Shown here: positions 8,044 to 15,568 of the stretch, piece after piece
How positions within the stretch are numbered: position 1 is the stretch's first letter
Layout: the number at the start of each line of letters is the position of its first letter
The notes under the pieces: model-generated
Databases searched by the model: none
Told to the model about the DNA's origin: nothing
Seen by the model: only the letters and a program-made list of their open reading frames with translations
Program-made: the position numbers and the translations under genes
DNA from: Bradyrhizobium neotropicale
GTDB taxonomy: Bacteria > Pseudomonadota > Alphaproteobacteria > Rhizobiales > Xanthobacteraceae
Assembly (NCBI RefSeq): GCF_001641695.1
Contig: NZ_LSEF01000063.1
Coordinates: 1-49,812 of the forward strand
DNA: 49,812 nt
Direction of reading: 5' to 3'

Positions 8044-8952
8044 ATGACCGACAGTCCCGACGCCGAATCCCGGTTTCTCGAACAGCTCGGCCAGCGCGTG
8101 CGCACCATGCGCGCGCTGCGCGGCATGTCGCGCAAGGTGCTCGCCAAGGTATCGGGAATCTCGGAGCGCTACATCGCGCAGCTCGAAAGCGGCAAGGGCA
8201 ACGTCTCCATCGTGCTCTTGCGCCGCGTGTCTGACGCGATGGGCGCGCATCTCGAAGATCTGCTTCCTAGCGCCGATCCGACGCCGGATTGGCAGATGTT
8301 TCGCGATCTCCTGCGCAAGGCGACGCCTACCCAAATCGCGCAAGCCAAGGATCTGCTCGCCGGCGGCAGCGCATCCGCGCCGCGGCGCGCGCCGTTCTGC
8401 GGCATCGCGCTCATCGGCTTGCGCGGCGCCGGCAAGTCCACGCTCGGCAAGATTTTGGCGAAGAAGATCGGCTGGAGCTTCGTCGAGCTCAACAAGGCGA
8501 TCGAGGAGCAGAACGGGCTTTCGATCGCCGAGATCATCGCACTCTACGGCCAGGAAGGCTTTCGCCGCATGGAGCAGGCGGCGCTGCAACAGCTATTGGC
8601 GCGCAACGAGCTGATGGTGCTCGCAACCGGCGGCGGCATCGTCTCGGAGCCTTTGACCTTCGACCAGATCCTGTCGTCGTTCTACACGATCTGGCTGAAG
8701 GCCGAGCCCGAGGAGCACATGGCGCGCGTGCGCCGCCAGGGCGATCTGCGCCCGATGGCCGACGACCGCTCCGCGATGACGGAGCTGCGCAACATTCTGC
8801 TGAGCCGCGAGCCGCTGTATTCGCGTGCGACGGCGGTGGTGGATACCGCGGGCCTCTCCGTCGACGCCGCCGCCGCCCGCCTGATCGACGCAGTGCGCCC
8901 CGTACTCCAGAACGAAGCCCGCAGTTTTGGATTGCGCAGCGTCGCGCTGTAG
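8044..8952 (+). CDS. boxR: BoxR/BzdR-type regulator: XRE helix-turn-helix fused to a shikimate-kinase-like domain
   Basis: The 302-aa protein has an N-terminal XRE HTH (about residues 12-72, RALRGMSRKVLAKVSGISER), a linker and a shikimate-kinase-like C-terminal domain with Walker A GLRGAGKST (125-133) and ATGGGIV (194-200). Family members repress benzoate genes and respond to benzoyl-CoA through the kinase-like domain. The shikimate-binding Asp of true kinases is replaced in FVELN (146-150), while GFRRME keeps the Arg. This supports a ligand sensor rather than an enzyme. It is divergent from the benzoate-CoA ligase and is expected to control that set. Confidence 0.93.
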   Translation: MTDSPDAESRFLEQLGQRVRTMRALRGMSRKVLAKVSGISERYIAQLESGKGNVSIVLLRRVSDAMGAHLEDLLPSADPTPDWQMFRDLLRKATPTQIAQAKDLLAGGSASAPRRAPFCGIALIGLRGAGKSTLGKILAKKIGWSFVELNKAIEEQNGLSIAEIIALYGQEGFRRMEQAALQQLLARNELMVLATGGGIVSEPLTFDQILSSFYTIWLKAEPEEHMARVRRQGDLRPMADDRSAMTELRNILLSREPLYSRATAVVDTAGLSVDAAAARLIDAVRPVLQNEARSFGLRSVAL

Positions 8953-8987
8953 GCGGTTGATCCTCCGCGCCATCCAGCCTCTCCGCT

Positions 8988-9138
8988 GTCGTCCCGGACA
9001 AGCGAAGCGCAGATCCGGGACCCATAACCCCAGGGGAAGACGTTGCGTGAGATAGCAACCAGGAGTCTTCGCCAAACAACTTCGTGTGGATATGGGTCCC
9101 GGATCAGCGCTCGCTGACGCTCGCTTGTCCGGGACGAC
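8988..9138. repeat. Large palindromic repeat after boxR
   Basis: GTCGTCCCGGACAAGCG on the left pairs with CGCTTGTCCGGGACGAC on the right, with inner arms ATCCGGGACCCAT / ATGGGTCCCGGAT. It fills most of the gap between boxR and the globin gene and may also serve as the boxR terminator. The type is widespread in Bradyrhizobium intergenic regions. Confidence 0.8.
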
Positions 9139-9204
9139 GGCGGAGTTTGTGGGCGCGCCGCAATGCCACTATATCCGGCCCAACAGCAAGCCTTGGGATG
9201 ACGA

Positions 9205-9600
9205 ATGACTGATAGCGACGCCGCGGTTTCCATGTTCGAGCGGATCGGCGGCAGTGCCACGATCGATCGGCTGGTCGACCGTTTCTACGAACGCATGGAT
9301 ACGCTGCCGGAGGCGAGAGTGATCCGCGCCATGCATGCGGCCGACCTCGGCGACATCAAGGACGTGCTGAAGCGCTATCTCACCGAATGGACCGGGGGCC
9401 CTCGGGTCTACTCTGTCGAGAAAGGCCATCCGCGGCTGCGCCAGCGCCACATCGGTTTTGCCATCGGCGATGGGGAACGCGATGCCTGGCTGCTCTGCAT
9501 GCGCGGCGCGCTGGAGGAGACGGTCGCACACACCATCGCGCGACAGGACCTCGATCGCGCACTGTCCGGCCTCGCCGACTGGATGCGCAACCGGCAGTGA
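9205..9600 (+). CDS. Group II truncated hemoglobin
   Basis: A 131-aa 2-over-2 globin with TrHbII hallmarks: Tyr28 at B10 (RFYERM), the HPRLRQRH segment ending in the proximal His82 (F8), and Trp95 at G8 (ERDAWLLCM). Such globins bind O2 or handle nitric oxide and peroxide in the cytoplasm. It lies 252 bp after boxR with a palindromic repeat between, so it is probably transcribed separately. Placement next to an O2-requiring epoxidase module is suggestive only. Confidence 0.92.
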   Translation: MTDSDAAVSMFERIGGSATIDRLVDRFYERMDTLPEARVIRAMHAADLGDIKDVLKRYLTEWTGGPRVYSVEKGHPRLRQRHIGFAIGDGERDAWLLCMRGALEETVAHTIARQDLDRALSGLADWMRNRQ

Positions 9601-9681
9601 GAGCGCCGATCAGCGGGGAAAGATCTCGCGGCCGCGACATGGAGCGCGAGGCGGAGAATCAGAACGAATGAATGCGATCGC

Positions 9682-10014
9682 CTAGATCGACCAGTAATTC
9701 GGATGCTGGTAGGGCCGCGAGCGGTCACCCCAGTCGAATTCATCGCCATCGACCTCGCAGGGGCCGCTGCTCAATTGCTCCGGCGTCAGCTCAACCTGGA
9801 AGGCCTGACGTCCCGGATCATATTTCAGCGCGCTCCACTGCAGGGGATAATGGTGGTGAGTGCCGAGCAGCCGGCCGGTCTTGATCACGGCATAGGCGAC
9901 CGTTCCGCTCACTTTATCGAGCATCAATCGCTCGATCGTGCCGAGCTTCGTGCCGTCACAGCCATAGACGGCGACGTGCTCCACGCGATCACTGGGAACC
10001 ATGGTGTGTTGCAT
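9682..10014 (-). CDS. PRC-barrel domain protein
   Basis: A 110-aa small beta-barrel protein. The PRC pattern is VAVYGCDGTKLGTIERLMLDKVSG, then VAYAVIKTG and YPLQWSALKYD. Stand-alone PRC-barrel proteins are often stress-related or membrane-adaptor proteins of unclear function. The C-terminus is acidic then aromatic (DEFDWGD, PNYWSI). No signal peptide. It is convergent with the globin gene and separated from the IclR gene by a repeat. Confidence 0.88.
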   Translation of the reverse strand: MQHTMVPSDRVEHVAVYGCDGTKLGTIERLMLDKVSGTVAYAVIKTGRLLGTHHHYPLQWSALKYDPGRQAFQVELTPEQLSSGPCEVDGDEFDWGDRSRPYQHPNYWSI

Positions 10015-10067
10015 GGCGTGCTCCCTGGTCTTGTGTGGAGCACATTATAGCACAAACGGCAGGAGTG

Positions 10068-10150
10068 TAGGGTGGGTTAGCGTCAGCGTAACCCACCTCT
10101 CCGTCGATCCTTGCTGCACAAGTGGTGGGTTACGCTTCGCTAGCCCACCC
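10068..10150. repeat. Palindromic repeat, GGTGGG type
   Basis: Two nested inverted units: GGGTGGGTTA...TAACCCACC and GGTGGGTTACG...GCTAGCCCACCC. The same family recurs at 12438-12527. It sits just beyond the 3' end of the iclR gene and may act as its terminator. Confidence 0.75.
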
Positions 10151-10157
10151 GACACAG

Positions 10158-10943
10158 CTACAGCAACTGCGACCGCACCGACTCCGCACCCTCCCGCAGC
10201 AAGGGCAGAAATCGGTCGAGCAGCTCCTGCGACGGCACGCGATCGACATGGGCGCCCATGTTGATGGCGGCGACGATCACGCCGTCGTAGCGGCGGAGGG
10301 GAACGGAGATCGAGCGGAAATGCGGCTCGGCCTCGCGGTCGACCAGCGAATAGCCTTGCGCGCGGTCGGCGATGATGCGTGCAAGCAGCGCCTCGGGATC
10401 GGTCACCGTCTGCGGCGTCAGCGTCTCGCGCTTCATGGCCTTCAGGCGCACAGCGAGGTCGGCATCTTCGAATTGGCCGAGCATGGCGCGGCCGACCGAT
10501 GTGCAAAACGACGGCAGCCGGTAGCCGATCTCCAGTCCGCCCGAGAACACGCGCGCCGGACCGCCACGGGCGATGAACACGACGTCGTCGCCATCAAGCA
10601 CCGCAAGCGAGGAGATCTCCTGCGCCGCGGTCGCGACGCGGTCGAGCACGGGCTGAAGCACGGCGACGAGCTGGCTCGACCGCAAATACGAGGCCGCTAG
10701 CGTCAGCACATGCGGAGTCAGCGAGAACAGCTTGCCGTCACCGGCAACGAAGCCGCCGCGCCGAAGCGTGAACAGCATCCGGCGCGCCGTGGCGCGTGGC
10801 AGCTCGGCGGCACGGGCGAGATCGCTCAGCGTCATCGGGCCCGCGGTCGTGCCGAAGCACTGAAGCAGGCGCAGGCCACGATCGAGGCTTTCGACGAAAT
10901 CCGTCGCGCGCTCGTCAGTCTCGCTCCGCTTCAGCTTGGGCAT
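10158..10943 (-). CDS. IclR-family transcriptional regulator
   Basis: An IclR-type regulator with an N-terminal winged helix (FVESLDRGLRLLQCF, then LSDLARAAELPRATARRML) and a C-terminal effector-binding GAF-like domain (PSFCTSVGRAML, GYSLVDREAEPHFRSI). It resembles PcaR/PobR-type regulators of aromatic catabolism. The start at 10943 (261 aa; MPKLKRSETD) is preferred over 10988 because the extra 45 nt contain the -35 of the divergent promoter and because AGGAA lies upstream. It is divergent from the Rieske gene and very probably controls it. Confidence 0.9.
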   Translation of the reverse strand: MPKLKRSETDERATDFVESLDRGLRLLQCFGTTAGPMTLSDLARAAELPRATARRMLFTLRRGGFVAGDGKLFSLTPHVLTLAASYLRSSQLVAVLQPVLDRVATAAQEISSLAVLDGDDVVFIARGGPARVFSGGLEIGYRLPSFCTSVGRAMLGQFEDADLAVRLKAMKRETLTPQTVTDPEALLARIIADRAQGYSLVDREAEPHFRSISVPLRRYDGVIVAAINMGAHVDRVPSQELLDRFLPLLREGAESVRSQLL

Positions 10944-10973
10944 GGGTGTCGGGAGATTCCTGCAAAATAGTGC

Positions 10974-11001
10974 TTGCTGCCGATCCAAGTCATGTCATAA
11001 T
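10974..11001 (+). promoter_or_regulatory. Putative promoter for the Rieske oxygenase operon
   Basis: TTGCTG (10974-10979) and CATAAT (10996-11001), spaced by 16 bp, resemble a vegetative promoter pointing at the Rieske gene. The -10 abuts the large palindrome at 11001-11025, as expected for a repressor or activator site. Confidence 0.5.
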
Positions 11002-11025
11002 TCGCCCATTAGTTCAATAGGCGAA
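11001..11025. promoter_or_regulatory. Probable IclR operator
   Basis: TTCGCCCATT - AGTTC - AATAGGCGAA is a near-perfect 25-bp palindrome with one mismatched pair (C/A at the seventh position of each arm). It lies between the divergent iclR and Rieske genes, 35 bp before the Rieske start. IclR-family sites are typically such palindromes with a TTCG...CGAA core. Confidence 0.7.
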
Positions 11026-11059
11026 CACAACGCCCCTCCGGAAAAAGGACGCGACCGCC

Positions 11060-12418
11060 ATGATGAGCCAGGAGCAGAACGACCTGATCACCCGCACCGG
11101 GCCGAAGGACCCCTGCGGAAAGCTGATGCGGAGCTACTGGCAGCCGGCGGCGCTGGTCGATGAGCTGCAAGGCGCGCGTCCGATCCGCCCGGTCAAACTG
11201 CTCGGCGAAAACCTGGTGCTGTTCCGTAACGAGCAGGGGCGCTACGGGCTGATCGACCGCCACTGCGCGCATCGCGGCGCCGACCTCGCCTTCGGCCGAC
11301 TCGAACATGGCGGCCTGCGCTGCGCCTTCCATGGCTGGCTGTTCGACGCGACCGGCCAGTGCATCGAGACACCGGCGGAGCCGAAGGACTCGAAGCTCTG
11401 CCAGAACATTCGCCAGCGCTCCTATCCCGTGGTGGAGAAGAGCGGCATCCTCTGGGCCTATCTCGGCGAGGGCACCCCGCCCGCCTTTCCGGAGCTCGAC
11501 TGCTTCGTCGCACCGGGCACGCACACCTTTGCGTTCAAGGGTCACATGGCCTGCAACTGGCTGCAGGCGCTGGAGGTCGGCATCGATCCCGCGCACGCCT
11601 CCTATCTGCACCGCTTCTTCGAGGACGAGGACACCTCCACCGCCTACGGCAAGCAGTTCCGCGGCGCGTCAGCAGGAAGCGACCTGCCGATGACGAAAAT
11701 CCTGCGCGAATACGACCGCCCGATCATCAATGTCGAACACACCGAATACGGCCTGCGGCTGATCGCGCTGCGCGAGATCGACGAGGAGCGCACCCATGTG
11801 CGGGTGACCAACCAGCTCTTCCCGCACGGCTTCGTCATCCCCATGAGCACGGAGATTACGATCACGCAGTGGCACGTGCCGGTCGACGACGAGAACTGCT
11901 ACTGGTACGCGATCTTCACCAGCTACACCAACCCGGTCGACAAGCAGAAGATGCGCGACCAGCGCCTCGAGCTCTACGAGCTGCCCGACTACACTTCGCG
12001 CAAGAACAAGAGCAACGATTACGGCTTCGATCCGCACGAGCAGGCGACCGCGACCTACACCGGCATGGGCACCGACATCAACGTCCACGACCAGTGGGCG
12101 GTGGAATCGATGGGCGCGATCCAGGACCGCACCAAGGAGCATCTCGGCCAGAGCGACAAGGCGATCGTGCAATATCGCCGTCTGCTGCGGCAGGAGATCG
12201 AGAAGGTCGTGGGCGGCGAGCGGCCGATGCTGTTCTTGGACGAGAGCAAGGCCCGCAGCATCCAGGGGCCGGCCACCATGGACGGCATCGGGCCGACCCA
12301 GGGCTGGGAGCTCTACTGGATGGAAGTCGACGTCAAGCGCCGCCGCGGCGCACCCTGGACCGCGCCGGTGCCGAAGGAGATCGAAGGCAAGGTGCACCAT
12401 TTGACGGCGGCGGAGTGA
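11060..12418 (+). CDS. Rieske non-heme iron aromatic oxygenase, alpha subunit (phthalate dioxygenase-like)
   Basis: A 452-aa oxygenase component. The Rieske [2Fe-2S] ligands are Cys69-X-His71 and Cys88-XX-His91 (CAHRG and CAFHGW). The catalytic iron site is in GIDPAHASYLH (Asp176, His179, His184), with a later carboxylate in NVHDQWAVESMG, the arrangement of the phthalate 4,5-dioxygenase group (homomeric oxygenases). No reductase or ferredoxin gene is adjacent, so electrons must come from elsewhere. The next gene is a glutamine-synthetase-like enzyme in the same direction. The substrate is unknown; an aromatic acid or amine is likely. Confidence 0.92.
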   Translation: MMSQEQNDLITRTGPKDPCGKLMRSYWQPAALVDELQGARPIRPVKLLGENLVLFRNEQGRYGLIDRHCAHRGADLAFGRLEHGGLRCAFHGWLFDATGQCIETPAEPKDSKLCQNIRQRSYPVVEKSGILWAYLGEGTPPAFPELDCFVAPGTHTFAFKGHMACNWLQALEVGIDPAHASYLHRFFEDEDTSTAYGKQFRGASAGSDLPMTKILREYDRPIINVEHTEYGLRLIALREIDEERTHVRVTNQLFPHGFVIPMSTEITITQWHVPVDDENCYWYAIFTSYTNPVDKQKMRDQRLELYELPDYTSRKNKSNDYGFDPHEQATATYTGMGTDINVHDQWAVESMGAIQDRTKEHLGQSDKAIVQYRRLLRQEIEKVVGGERPMLFLDESKARSIQGPATMDGIGPTQGWELYWMEVDVKRRRGAPWTAPVPKEIEGKVHHLTAAE

Positions 12419-12437
12419 GGCTCATGGGCGGAACCCG

Positions 12438-12527
12438 TAGGGTGGGCAAAGGCGCAATGCGCCGTGTCCACCATCCTTCCATGCGGACAACGGGGCGTGG
12501 TGGGCACGCTTCGCTTTGCCCACCCTA
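12438..12527. repeat. Palindromic repeat, GGTGGG type
   Basis: TAGGGTGGGCAAAG on the left pairs with CTTTGCCCACCCTA on the right. It lies between the Rieske and glutamine-synthetase-like genes, so it would be part of their common transcript. Same family as 10068-10150. Confidence 0.75.
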
Positions 12528-12620
12528 CGGCAGCGGAGCGAGCGTGAAAGCCTATCCTCCGCTCGCAGTGACGGAGCATGCGGCGCATATTTCGCACCCA
12601 ACGACTGAAGGAGTTCTGGA

Positions 12621-14057
12621 GTGACGTTCATCGCGCGTCATGCGCTGTGGTCGGATGAGCAGAAGGACGCGGCGACGCGGCTCTCCCGCATCGTCGAGGA
12701 GAAGAACCTCGAGGTCATCCGCCTCGCCTTCCCGGACCAGCACGGCATCTTGCGCGGCAAGACCATCATCGCCTCCGAGGCGATCGCCTCGCTGGAAAGC
12801 GGCTGCTCCATCACCACGACGATGCTCGCCAAGGACACCTCGCACCGCACGGTGTTTCCGGTGTTCACCGCCGGCGGCGGGTTCGGCATGAAGGAGATGG
12901 AGGGCGCGGCCGACGTGCTGATGGTCGCCGACCCCTCCACCTTCCGCGTGCTGCCCTGGGCGCCGGCGACAGGCTGGGTGCTGTGCGACCTCTATTTCAA
13001 TGACGGCCGGCCCGTGCCGTTCGCAACGCGCGGGCTCTATCGCAAGGCGCTCGATGAGCTCGGCAAGCGCGGCCACGATTTCGTCGCGGGGCTCGAGGTC
13101 GAATTCCACATCTTCAAGCTCGACGACGCACATATGCGCGCGGAGGACGCCGGCCAGCCCGGCACGCCGCCCTCGGTGAGCCTGCTCAGCCACGGCTATC
13201 AATATCTCACCGAACAGCGCTTCGATCAGATGGAGCCGGTGCTGGAAATCCTGCGCCGCGACATCGTCGCGCTCGGGCTTCCCTTGCGCTCCGTCGAGGT
13301 CGAGTTCGGACCAAGCCAGTGCGAGTTCACCTTCCAGCCGAAGAAGGGGCTGGAGCCCGCCGACAACATGGTGCTATTCCGCTCTGCCGTGAAGCAGATT
13401 GCGCGGCGGCACGGCTATCACGCCACCTTCATGTGCCGGCCGAAGCTGGCCAATTTGTTCGCAAGCGGCTGGCACCTGCACCAATCGATCGTCTCGCGCG
13501 CGAGCGGCGAGAACCTGTTCATGGCGAAGGGAGGCGGCGAGCCGCTGAGCGAATTCGGCCGCGCTTATCTTGCGGGTCTGCTCGACCACGCCCGCGCCGC
13601 GACCGTGTTCACCACGCCGACCATCAATGGCTACAAGCGCTACCGCTCCTATTCGTTGGCACCGGATCGCGCGATCTGGGGCCGCGACAATCGCGGCGTG
13701 ATGATCCGCGTTCTCGGCGGAGCGAACGATACGGCCACACGCCTGGAAAACCGTGTCGGCGAGCCCGCCGCCAATCCCTATCTCTACATGGCCTCGCAGG
13801 TCCTTTCCGGCCTCGACGGCGTCGACCGCAAGCTCGATCCGGGCCCGTCGGCCGATACGCCGTACGAGACCAAGGCCCCGCTGCTGCCGAAGTCATTGCG
13901 CGATGCGGTCGCTGCGCTCAAGGACGATCCGTTCTTCCGCGAGAAACTGGGCGCCGAGTTCGTCGACTACTACACCCACATCAAGAACGCCGAGATCGAC
14001 CGCTTCCTCGCCGAGGTCACCGACTGGGAGCACCGCGAATATTTCGAGATGTTTTGA
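12621..14057 (+). CDS. Glutamine synthetase-family ligase
   Basis: A 478-aa GS-fold enzyme, longer and more divergent than housekeeping GlnA. The catalytic landmarks are kept: metal-binding GLEVEF (Glu159, Glu161), VEFGPSQCEFTF, the nucleotide/His loop ASGWHLHQS, NRGVMIRV and ENRVGEPAANPYL. GS-like enzymes outside nitrogen assimilation join glutamate to amines (PuuA on putrescine, AtdA1/TdnQ on aniline). Start is GTG at 12621 with AAGGAG seven bases upstream. Pairing with a Rieske oxygenase recalls aniline oxidation clusters, but the amidotransferase and reductase genes of those clusters are missing. The substrate is not known. Confidence 0.88.
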   Translation: MTFIARHALWSDEQKDAATRLSRIVEEKNLEVIRLAFPDQHGILRGKTIIASEAIASLESGCSITTTMLAKDTSHRTVFPVFTAGGGFGMKEMEGAADVLMVADPSTFRVLPWAPATGWVLCDLYFNDGRPVPFATRGLYRKALDELGKRGHDFVAGLEVEFHIFKLDDAHMRAEDAGQPGTPPSVSLLSHGYQYLTEQRFDQMEPVLEILRRDIVALGLPLRSVEVEFGPSQCEFTFQPKKGLEPADNMVLFRSAVKQIARRHGYHATFMCRPKLANLFASGWHLHQSIVSRASGENLFMAKGGGEPLSEFGRAYLAGLLDHARAATVFTTPTINGYKRYRSYSLAPDRAIWGRDNRGVMIRVLGGANDTATRLENRVGEPAANPYLYMASQVLSGLDGVDRKLDPGPSADTPYETKAPLLPKSLRDAVAALKDDPFFREKLGAEFVDYYTHIKNAEIDRFLAEVTDWEHREYFEMF

Positions 14058-14347
14058 TCCCCTCACACCCCCGTGAGACGACTTCGTCCCGCCTGCTCCG
14101 ACGACATAACTCCCCCCGCCGACGAAACCATTTTCCTGACGCCGCGAAAACCGCCGGAAAGACTGCGGCCTTAGCGTGCAGCCAAGTGATCAAACAGTGG
14201 AGTTCGATCATGTGGGACCAATTGTTCAGCCTGATTTATCGCCTGTCCTGCCGGACAACCCTGATTGAAATCGGTACGCATCACCTGTCCCGATAGCGGG
14301 CGAACGCTATTTAGGTAAGGTGGATTGACCAGATAACGGGGGCTTCC
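14058..14347. other. Gene-poor stretch
   Basis: This 290-bp interval holds no convincing gene apart from a possible 28-codon frame at 14210-14296. No strong palindrome was noticed. It must contain the promoter of the downstream secreted protein. Confidence 0.5.
14210..14296 (+). CDS. Possible 28-aa small protein
   Basis: ATG at 14210, preceded by GTGGAG eight bases upstream, opens a 28-codon frame (MWDQLFSLIYRLSCRTTLIE...) ending in TAG. It has one hydrophobic stretch and two Cys. There is no homologue I recognise, and a frame of this size can arise by chance in such DNA. Confidence 0.2.
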   Translation: MWDQLFSLIYRLSCRTTLIEIGTHHLSR

Positions 14348-14689
14348 ATGCGCAAGCTCATGTTGATCGCCGCAGTGGCGCTTGTTGCGACCCAGGCGAA
14401 TGCCGGCTCGCGGAGCCTGAGTTTGGCCAGCCAGCCAGCGACCGAGCAGCCGGCCACGCCGGCGGCCAGCACACCTCAGACGACGCAGTCTCTCGCCACG
14501 CCACAGCCCACGACCACGCAGACGGCAACCACGACGCCGACGTCGACAACGTCAGCCACGACAGCGCCAGCCGCGACGAGTTCAGCCGCACCCACGCAAA
14601 CCGCGACCACGACCAAGCCGAAGCACCGCGCGCCCTCGGCCGAGTCCCGCGTCGTCCGCGAGCTGCACCGCCACGGGATCTATTGGTGA
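14348..14689 (+). CDS. Small secreted Thr/Ala/Pro-rich protein
   Basis: A 113-aa protein with a clear Sec signal peptide (MRKLMLIAAVALVATQANAG, cleavage likely after ANA). A low-complexity middle follows (about residues 25-90) dominated by Thr, Ala, Pro, Ser and Gln, with runs such as TTTPTSTTSATT. A short basic tail ends in HRHGIYW. It is probably periplasmic and intrinsically disordered. No domain is recognised. Small proteins with this plan are common and poorly conserved in Bradyrhizobium. It stands alone, followed by a palindromic repeat. Confidence 0.65.
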   Translation: MRKLMLIAAVALVATQANAGSRSLSLASQPATEQPATPAASTPQTTQSLATPQPTTTQTATTTPTSTTSATTAPAATSSAAPTQTATTTKPKHRAPSAESRVVRELHRHGIYW

Positions 14690-14710
14690 ATGGCAGGTAG
14701 TCCTCTCCTC

Positions 14711-14790
14711 CGTCATTGCGAGCGAAGCGAAGCAATCCAGACTGCCTCCGCGGAAAGATACTGGATTGCTTCGCTACGCTCGCAATGACG
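14711..14790. repeat. Palindromic repeat, CATTGCGAG type
   Basis: CGTCATTGCGAGCGAAGC pairs with GCTACGCTCGCAATGACG around a middle containing GCAATCCAG / CTGGATTGC. A second copy lies at 30741-30826. Here it separates convergent genes and may end both transcripts. Confidence 0.82.
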
Positions 14791-14854
14791 AGGCCGCGGC
14801 AGCGTCTTCCACGACCGACGCACGCGTGCCGCCCCTCCAGCCGTCAATCGAAAT

Positions 14855-15568
14855 TCAAATCCCGAGATACCGGTGTTGCAGATCCGGTTCGGCCATCAGC
14901 TCGTCCGATGTGCCGCTCCACACCGTCTTGCCGCGCTCGATGATGTAGTGGCGGTCGCAGATGCGGGCGAGGTGGTCGACGTTCTTGTCGACCACAAGGA
15001 TCGACTGCCCGCGCTTCTTCAGCATCGACAGGCAGTTCCATATCTCCTCGCGGATCAGCGGCGCCAGGCCCTCGGTCGCCTCGTCCAGGATCAGGAGCTT
15101 CGGGTTGGTCATCAGCGCACGGCCGATCGCGAGCATCTGCTGCTCGCCGCCGGAAAGCTGGTTGCCCATGTTGGAGGCGCGCTCGGCGAGCCGCGGAAAC
15201 AGCGAGTAGATCGCGGCGAGCGTCCAGGGATTGTCGCTGCCGAAGCGATCGGCGGCGGCCGCGACGAGATTTTCGCGCACGTTAAGGTTCGGAAAGATCT
15301 GGCGTCCCTCGGGCACCAGTCCGACGCCGAGCTTTGCGATCCTGTAGGACGGGAGCTGCCGCACCTCCGCACCGGCAAAACGGATCGCCCCCGCGCGCGC
15401 CGGCGTCAGGCCCATGATGGAGCGGATGGTCGTGGTCTTGCCCATGCCGTTGCGGCCCATCAGCGAGACCATCTCGCCGGGCTTGATAGACAGGGACAGG
15501 CCGAACAGCACCTGGGAGAGGCCGTAGCAGGTCTCGATGCCGTCGACGTCGAGCAGCGTGTCAGCCAT
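14855..15568 (-). CDS. HAAT-type ABC transporter ATPase, LivF-like
   Basis: A 237-aa ATP-binding subunit that powers uptake at the inner membrane. Walker A is GRNGMGKTT (38-46), signature LSGGEQQMLAIGRAL, Walker B KLLILDEATEGL. It is the last gene of a four-gene minus-strand operon (permease, permease, ATPase, ATPase) with overlapping stops and starts. The family transports branched-chain amino acids or, in these bacteria, often aromatic and other carboxylates. No binding protein gene is attached, so the substrate is open. Confidence 0.93.
   Translation of the reverse strand: MADTLLDVDGIETCYGLSQVLFGLSLSIKPGEMVSLMGRNGMGKTTTIRSIMGLTPARAGAIRFAGAEVRQLPSYRIAKLGVGLVPEGRQIFPNLNVRENLVAAAADRFGSDNPWTLAAIYSLFPRLAERASNMGNQLSGGEQQMLAIGRALMTNPKLLILDEATEGLAPLIREEIWNCLSMLKKRGQSILVVDKNVDHLARICDRHYIIERGKTVWSGTSDELMAEPDLQHRYLGI

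Noticed and set aside
10970..10990. A sigma-54-like element (TGCAA...GTGC) near the iclR start
   Set aside because: The spacing between the conserved dinucleotides is one base too short and the outer CA is missing.
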